Assembly: GCA_023690525.1 (NCBI GenBank)
Contig: CM043018.1
Span: 36,432,377-36,496,376 of the forward strand
Length of the DNA stretch: 64,000 bases
Direction of reading: 5' to 3'
From: Holotrichia oblita
Taxonomy: Eukaryota; Arthropoda; Insecta; Coleoptera; Scarabaeidae
A program made the position numbers and the translations under genes. This document shows positions 58,201 through 64,000 of this stretch, piece after piece. The notes below the pieces were generated by a model. It did no database searches. It saw only the letters and a program-made list of their open reading frames with translations, and was not told where the DNA came from. The stretch's first letter is position 1, and the number at the start of each line of letters is the position of its first letter.

Positions 58201-61200
58201 GTCAGATGCAGTAGGTGGAAAGGTATTATCGTTACTTCATGATCAAATATCTGCTTATATTGGAGATTATAAGGCACAAGATCTTTGCGTACATCTAATG
58301 CAAGCCGCTTCAGTTCCCTATATGAAAATGTTAGGGATGTGGATTTATAAAGGCATTATATCAGACCCCATAGATGAGGTACATCTTATAGTTTTAGATT
58401 AATTGTGTTCTCAGTCTATCTCTTTATCTGTTGATACAGTTTCTTGTTGAAGATCAAGAGGTTGTACAAAAAGAAGATATGCCCGTCGACTATTCAGCTG
58501 ATTATTGGGATAAGAAGTATATAATTAGAAGGGAAAGGATACCTAAGTTTTTAGAACCGGTAGCGGATATTATTTTGCGTGCTGGGAAATATCTGAATGT
58601 TATCAGACAATGCGGTAAAGTATTTTAAGAAATTTAAATACAGATAAATTTTATTCAATTTGTCTGTAATGTTTCTGTTATTGATGCAAATCCAAATAAA
58701 ATTTTCAAATATGCAAATTTCAGGTAGAACACTTAATCATAAAGTCGAAACCATAGAGTATAAATTAGAAGAAAGAAACTACATTGAAGCTATAGAAAAT
58801 GCTTACAAATACGCCAGTCAAACACTTCTTGATTTAGTCATGAAAGACCAGGATTTACTTGGTCGTCTAAAATCTGTAAAGCATTATTTCCTACTAGATC
58901 AAGGCAATTTTATCGTTACATTCTTGGCATTATGTGAGAAAGAATTGAGCAAAAATATAAACGATGTAATCCAAGCACGATTAGATTCTCTACTAGATCT
59001 TGCTCTGAGATTATCCTGTTCTTGTAGCGATCCTTACAAGGACGACCTCAGAACTGAGTTGCTTCCTTACGATTTACAGTTCCAGATGTTTAAAATACTC
59101 AGTATCCAAACAATGGCCGAGCCGGATTATTGGTCAAATGGAGAATGTAGCAATTTGTCCGTTATACAGACATTTACATTCAGTTATGAAGTTAGATGGC
59201 CGTTATCTTTGATACTAAATCGAAAATCTTTAGCTTGTTATCAGATGATATTTAGGCATTTGTTTTATTGTAAATACGTGGAGAGAATGATCTGTCAAGT
59301 TTGGAGATCGAATAAAGTGACCAAGAAATTTCCGTTTCATGCTGCTAAGCAGTACAGGAATGCTTTCGCTTTACGTCAAAGAATGTTGCATTGCGTGCAG
59401 AATTTGGAATATCACATGATGGTGGAAGTTATTGAACCTCACTGGTGTACGTTTGTTCAAAAAATTTCGAAGGTAAGATGCTGCGTTATATTGCAAGTCT
59501 AAAATAATAATAATAATGTGGAAAATTTTATCTGAATTCCTAGGTTTTTTCTTATTTGAAAGTTGCAAACTTTCCAGTTTCGTACGTGCGTATCATCTTT
59601 AGAAAACTCGTGAGAATCTTTGGACCATATTTCCGCAGTGTCAACTGCGAACATGCGTCTGTCTATAGTTGCAATTTTGCGAACATGATTTCTAATGTAG
59701 TTAAGATTGTACTGCAGTCAGGGTCTCCAGTTTACGACTCTTGATTCGATTTCATGTTTGGATTGTTTTCGATTTGTGACCACTCCAGAGTAAATGTTAG
59801 TATTAAAAAAAACAAATGCCTGTAATAGGCGCTCATGGTATAATGTTGGAAATCATCCTACAAACGAGTGCAATGAAAATAGATTAAGCAGTAGAAGCGA
59901 ACCACATGGATTCGACCTCCTCTAGTTTAGGCCACGGTTGGAAGTAGCACACCGCCGGGCAGCAGCACGTAACACATGTCGGTACAGCAGATAGCCCGCA
60001 CAATTCGTGGATTGTCATTTTCGCTAGATATCTCCATCTGATAAGCAGTCTAATAGTGATTCCACGTACAGCTTACCATGACGTATTGCAGTCGGATTTG
60101 GGCTGATGTGACCTAGGAGGTCGAAATCACGTGGTCCACTTCTAATGGTTGACCTATTTTCATTGCATTCGTTTGCAGGTTGATTTCCATTAATATACCA
60201 TGAGCGTCTATAACAGGCGGTTTTTTTTATATTGTGACATTTTTCGACGTTTTCATAAACAAGTACTTACCTATTGGCAAACGAACATTTACTCTGCCAT
60301 GAAACTCCTTAATTCATCATACAACATCGTATGATCCTGCATTCATGACACTTATGACTGAACTATGATAATTCAAAATTCAATTGTTGCATTGTTGTTG
60401 TTACTTAACGTAGCACTTATCATTTTAGGTGAGCAATGTGGATGAAATACTTTCGTGTCATTTCGATTTCCTGGACGCCTGTCTCAAGGACTGTATGCTA
60501 ACGATTCCTGATTTGCTGTCGATAGTGACGAAGATATTGGCGATTTGCGTTTCGTTTTGTAAATTTATGCAGGTAGGGATTTTAATTTTAATGTAGTTTC
60601 AAATTGTACAGTAGTGTTTTGTAAACTTAATAAATTAAAGCTGAACGAATATAAATTGTATGTATACACAGGATTATTTGTTTGTACTGAATGTGTTTAA
60701 TTCCGTTTTGCAAACAGAGGACGCAGCGCCATTTTGTGGAGGCTGAATTAGGTTTTCTGCCAAATAATTTTTGCGATTCGTATTACCAGGTATCTGCTAA
60801 TAATGCTAACGTGGATGGTATTTCTTGCTTGCAATGAGCATGTTAGCATGTGTAATGTTTTATTTTTTTAATATGAAAAAGTGTACTGGCAAATTAAATA
60901 TACAGAATTTGTGAGACAATATATAATACGCGGCTGTTCTCTTTATTTTTTGCCTAACTTGTAGATTGTGGCTGTTGAGTTGTGGACTATCATAATAAGG
61001 TTCAATTTGAAGATTTAAGGCAAGTGGTAGTTGTAAAAGTTCTAAAATGCAGTGAAAATCTAAAATGTGCTTTTATATGTTAGGTACAAAATCAAGAGAG
61101 CAGTTCGTTTTATTATCTATGCTCGACTGCTTTATTTCCTTTACTGTGTGCAGCATGGAATTGTGATAATATTAAATATGCATGTGGAATGCATTCAAGT

Positions 61201-62166
61201 ATAATTCTATTTAAAAATATTGTAGTTAATGTAATTATAAATTTATCTTTTAATTCCTTGTGAGGACAATGAAATAACGTCAATATAATTATATTAATTT
61301 ATTGTAGACCACAATAATAACTGGCATTTCGTAATAAATTGAAATTATAACTGTTCATTTATTTATAACTAGAAGTAAGTTAAATTATATATCCCTAAGT
61401 ACATAACATAACATTAAATAATGTTTTTCGTTAAGAGTTCGTAAATTAAAATATACAGTGGATGTTTATGAGAGATAATTTTTAAAAAATATGTAAGTCA
61501 AACTTGAAACTTATATTGGAAACTTATAGGGTGACGTCGGATTTCAAGGAGATACGCATGAGTACGAAGGAAACAATGTCCAAAGTTTCGAAGATAGTAT
61601 ATCCAAGTTAGACATAGAATTTACATCCGCTCTAATGCAATTGTTGGATCAAATAAATGACATGAATCGAGGTACCAGCGATTACGAACGATTATTTAAT
61701 TTACTTTATCGGTAAGTATTCTTCATATTTTACACAAATTAGTAATTACCTTGAAGACATTGTATTAGAGTTTATTTTGGAAAACGCATTTACTACCTCT
61801 TATTTTTGTTTATTACAATAAAGTACTTACAACTAATTGCAATTCCAAAATAGACCCAACTAAGTCCTGAATGATTCCTTAATTCCTTTATTTTTTTCTC
61901 CACCTTGAATCAGAATGTTATTTTGCTTTACTGGCAAGACTTTAAGTAAGTTTGGAATTGTCTTGCAAAAGTGGTTGAAATAATTATTTTTCTGCATTTT
62001 TCAACTTGTTTAAGTTTAGGTGAGCTTCTTTTACATTTTCTGTGAATTCAGAGGTAATTAATACACTTCCTTCATTTGAAACATTAGGTTGGACTTCAAT
62101 TCGTTTTACTCTGGGAAATTCGAGACGATGGGCTTGGATAAGCTGAAAGTCGAAGCGTCTGGATAG
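52221..62166 (+). CDS. TUBGCP2: Gamma-tubulin complex component 2 (GCP2/Grip84), 11 exons
   Basis: Core subunit of the gamma-tubulin small complex that nucleates microtubules at centrosomes. Exons: 52,221-52,273; 52,335-52,508; 52,564-52,714; 57,469-57,960; 58,015-58,143; 58,202-58,378; 58,440-58,614; 58,724-59,472; 60,429-60,572; 61,530-61,711; 62,088-62,166. All junctions are GT-AG and in phase, giving 834 residues with no break, close to the usual 850-900. The N-terminus MSEFKLHHLVRELLELL matches the conserved GCP2 start. The GRIP1 region has LPGCYIEPLEL, MWIYKGIISDPIDEF and PKFLEPVADIILRAGKYLNV. The GRIP2 region has VRWPLSLILNRKSLACYQMI, then FRHLFYCKYVERMI, and ends in MNRGTSDYERLFNLLYRLDF. 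Intron 3 is 4.75 kb and full of repeats. Confidence 0.95.
53040..55530. repeat. 2.5-kb nested foldback element in GCP2 intron 3
   Basis: The left arm (53,040-53,540) is mirrored in two blocks on the right: 54,340-54,570 (including TGTTAAATTTAGTTGTAGGG) and 55,040-55,530 (including CATACATAAAGTCCCTTTTA and the TTGAATC...GGACTTC end). Between the right blocks lies a second, smaller foldback with arms GCAATTTTTCCCAAACGCCA (54,705) and its inverse (55,003). So one foldback element was inserted into the arm of another. No coding frames. Confidence 0.85.
56090..56760 (-). pseudogene. Tc1-like transposase, decayed, with internal inverted duplication
   Basis: The minus strand encodes, in broken frames, NWQLRHWRSLFFTDEFRLTR followed by CDGRVRIWRH (56,650-56,560), MCWGGITI (56,500), TDLVIVPGRLNAR (56,430-56,390) and a C-terminal PIKHLWDILDRRTRH followed by LQELARVLLEEWQNI (56,270-56,160). 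That is the normal order of a Tc1-family transposase. A 40-bp perfect-looking hairpin interrupts it at 56,435-56,521. It lies in GCP2 intron 3 in the orientation opposite to the gene. Confidence 0.88.
56435..56521. repeat. 40-bp inverted repeat with a 7-base loop
   Basis: 56,435-56,474 and 56,482-56,521 are inverse copies with a single mismatch, containing GGCTCGGTCATGTGTTGGGG. The right arm is transposase coding sequence (MCWGG motif); the left arm is its inverted copy. This is what a replication template switch would leave. Confidence 0.95.
59812..60220. repeat. Foldback element of about 410 bp in GCP2 intron 8
   Basis: The ends GCCTGTAATAGGCGCTCATG and CATGAGCGTCTATAACAGGC are inverted. 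The arms continue inward with GGAAATC, CATTGCA/TGCAATG and GGATTCGACCTCCT/AGGAGGTCGAAATC. The centre has no gene. Confidence 0.88.
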
Positions 62167-62169
62167 ATT

Positions 62170-64000
62170 CAGCTATAGCACTTATAATTAAATTACTTTT
62201 TGTATCATGTCGCTTTAGTGAATAGATAATTGTTTAACATGAATTAATTTTTTTTTGTTAATAAAATATTTTTAAGTATAGCACGATGGTTGATTTCGTA
62301 TTAAAGGTGTTCCTTAAAATAGTAATATGTTTCTTTTAAGTAAAATATATCGGATCGATTTACATTCAAGTGTTACATATGATATACAACCAACTTTACA
62401 TTTTTGTTTCAATCCCAGATGTACATATTTCCACCTTTAGGTCAAGTGAAACAGAAATTAATTAAATACCAATTTATTTAAAAAAATTTTCGGACAATAT
62501 ATGATTACTTGTTTATAATGATTCTTAACAAACATCATAATGTATTATAAGCAAAATCTACTAATCTCAAATTTCAAAGAGTTACAGTATGGGTACTATC
62601 ATTATGGTCACTAATATTGTTATACATATGTAAATAGAGTACTTGTACATTGATTGCAATGATCTTGACCGCCTTTGTTTTTTTATCCGCAATTACAGTA
62701 AAATCCGGACGACTCCATTTGTATGTGTACTAGGAGATACTCCAACTACTTCGATAATTTGAGGTTCGACTGTATATAATGCTAAAAAATATTTGTGTAT
62801 AAACTAATTAACTGACATCATTGTGTCTACTTATACTGTGGAAGAGTTAACAATGGACCAACACCATCAAAGTAACATTAGAAAATGCCTAATCTAAAAG
62901 TTACCAAACTTCCAAATAACGTAAAAATTATAACACTGACAGAAATAACGACCTTTTTAAACATCACCAGCGTTTCAGAACTAATTCTTAGATACTGAGC
63001 CATCTGTGTTCCTGTTAAACTATGTGACTAAACTATCGCGACACAAGATTAGATGTAAGTCTTTATGAAGGATTTGCCTTACTGCTGCGAATCCAATGTC
63101 GAGCATGAACTCTATCATCGCGTAGGTGCACCTTTTATCATCTTGTAACATTTTAGGAACAAGGGACATATTTTCGGAGATGCTGCTGATATGGACTTTG
63201 CTCTATGTACCTCGTCATGTAATGCGATTTTCTGCAAACCATATAAACATCGAAGCCCAATCATCTCCAAAAGCTGTATGCAAGTGTTGCATGCATACTT
63301 CTTCGGTAAGGCCTCATTTGAAAGTCATACAATATCATAGGGCCGAAATGCTCATGACTACATGTATTTTAATTTTCAGTAGTAATATTATTAACGCCGC
63401 GTACTATAAGTATATGAATGTTGAACGCTTAAGACACGCGCAATATAGGTCAGTCAAATTGAATGATGGCGTCACATTCCATTAATTTCAGCCACCCTCG
63501 TATTTAATTTAATATTGGGATTACAAAATTCAAACATTAAAGTTATGGCTTGTTCGTTACCATTGATAGTACAGTTATACAGTTTTAAGCAAATGGGACA
63601 GCTTATATAATCACAAGAGAACGAAATGGAATCCTGATTTTCGATAATCTCTATGAAAAAAATGATAAAATTTTTGAATTCCATCAATGAGTGAGTGACG
63701 TCATCATTTTTCAAAATATCGCGCTTGTTATTTTTTAAATAGGACACCCTACATATTATTTCTTATTATAAATCCTCAACTAATTTAGAATATTTTATAT
63801 TATATCATCCTATGTCTAAATTTAACTGTTTCAGAAGTATTGTCAACATTTTCCTGAAACAATTGAAAAAACCTCATAATATAATTCATTCGAAAAATTG
63901 TTTATTTCATTGCAAATTGTTGAATTTAAACCTGAGGTGCTATAAAAAATATTCTAGATGAACTAAGGATTTATAATATGCAGTAACATACAGGATGTTT
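62170..64000. other. 3' flank of GCP2, no recognised gene
   Basis: The GCP2 3' end has AATAAA near 62,261. Beyond it, frames at 63,126-63,485 (+) and 63,472-63,747 (-) are open for 119 and 91 codons but show no domain, codon bias or splice context. Short words such as ACAGGATGTTT at the very end resemble the ends of foldback elements seen elsewhere in the window, so another repeat may begin there. Confidence 0.4.

Noticed and set aside
63126..63485. 119-codon frame near the right edge
   Set aside because: No recognisable motif, AT-rich composition and no splice or poly-A context.

Overview
This is a window of AT-rich insect nuclear DNA, possibly from a beetle. The evidence is spliced host genes with short GT-AG introns, a CYP6-like cytochrome P450 pseudogene, Penelope-like and Tc1-like elements, many foldback repeats and one 500-N scaffold gap. 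The beetle assignment rests only on the look of the P450 and is weak.

Region 1 (about 1-13,400) is an endogenous Polinton/adintovirus, a midsize eukaryotic dsDNA virus or self-synthesising transposon. On the minus strand it carries a protein-primed family B DNA polymerase with a predicted spliced first exon, a small OB-like protein, a retroviral-type integrase with a C-terminal chromodomain, a coiled-coil protein that may be a fibre, a DUF8207-like protein and a packaging ATPase. On the plus strand, starting 17 bp from the ATPase, runs a morphogenesis block: a parvovirus-type phospholipase A2, a basic/hydrophobic core or membrane-lytic-like protein, an adenain-type cysteine protease, a penton-like minor capsid protein, a 58-aa protein and a major capsid gene cut to its first 63 codons. 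Two small Cys/His proteins that resemble each other lie near the two ends. No terminal inverted repeats were found; the left end may lie outside the window.

Region 2 (13.4-38.1 kb) is gene-poor repeat DNA. It holds Tc1-like remnants, a probable tRNA-derived SINE, two 5'-truncated Penelope-like elements, a terminal fragment with a hammerhead-like motif, a pogo-like fragment, a broken CYP6-like P450 and a second P450 exon copy next to a Penelope-like element, followed by the gap.

Region 3 (38.1-64 kb) has four host genes: a polyprenol reductase (SRD5A3-like, +), a HAD phosphatase (PGP-like, -), a peroxiredoxin-5 (+) sharing a 354-bp head-to-head promoter with it, and an 11-exon gamma-tubulin complex component 2 (834 codons, +). 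Their long introns are filled with foldback elements, a LINE fragment and Tc1 remnants.

Several single-base frame breaks fall at homopolymers, including one in the otherwise perfect peroxiredoxin. Some breaks in the viral genes may therefore be consensus errors rather than decay. The capsid deletion and the P450 damage cannot be explained that way.
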